Part shown: piece by piece, positions 63,920-64,000 of the stretch | Layout: the number at the start of each line of letters is the position of its first letter | How positions within the stretch are numbered: the first letter of the stretch is position 1 | Assembly (NCBI RefSeq): GCF_023065955.2 | Contig: NW_026622841.1 | Coordinates: 20,891,501-20,955,500 of the forward strand | From: Ursus arctos | Lineage: Eukaryota; Chordata; Mammalia; Carnivora; Ursidae | Direction of reading: 5' to 3' | DNA: 64,000 nucleotides | The notes under the pieces: generated by a model | The model's database searches: none | What the model saw: the letters and a program-made list of their open reading frames with translations, nothing else | What the model was told of the DNA's origin: nothing | Position numbers and translations under genes: made by a program

Positions 63920-64000
63920 GTAAGGGATTTTCTCAAAAATATACAGCAGGATATAGAGAACACATCAGTCCTAAACCCATGTCTTTTGCTTATTGGTTTA

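Overview
This is vertebrate, and specifically carnivoran, nuclear DNA. It has low gene density, many tRNA-derived carnivore SINEs (SINEC/Can-SINE) in both orientations, carnivore-type L1 ends, and old mammalian repeats (MIR, L2, L1M, MaLR LTRs, a Tigger-type DNA transposon). Six young SINEC copies have the form I associate from memory with bears and giant panda (Ursidae), so a bear or panda is my best guess. That lineage call is knowledge-based, not proven by the sequence.

The only protein-coding gene I can support is DCC (netrin-1 receptor, 'deleted in colorectal carcinoma'), on the minus strand. Three consecutive internal exons are visible: 48032-48180, 46232-46370 and 39881-39930. Together they encode 112 whole codons plus split codons. 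They cover fibronectin type III domain 2 and the start of domain 3 of the extracellular region. All six splice sites are canonical AG/GT and the phases join cleanly. The rest of the window is DCC intron: more than 15.8 kb upstream of the first exon, 1.66 kb and 6.3 kb between exons, and at least 39.9 kb downstream of the third. I found neither the preceding exon (FN3 domain 1) nor the following exon (rest of FN3 domain 3).

Layout: 1-39880 is intron with SINEC copies, an L1 3' end (6.8-7.7 kb), a 28-bp minisatellite (15.3 kb), an old L1 (20.3-21.7 kb) and a long L2 copy split by a young SINE (30.4-32.0 kb). 39881-48180 holds the exon cluster with old L1, L2 and MIR pieces. 48181-64000 is intron with more SINEs, AT-rich microsatellites, a poly-T-only retroinsertion (59.9 kb) and a MaLR LTR (63.3-63.7 kb).

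I see no novel gene system, CRISPR array, operon or structural RNA gene. The listed findings are modest: the minisatellite, the tail-only insertion, a G-quadruplex-type tract, a symmetric exon module for one FN3 domain, paired same-orientation SINEs, and a few unexplained ORFs that I do not believe are genes without further evidence.
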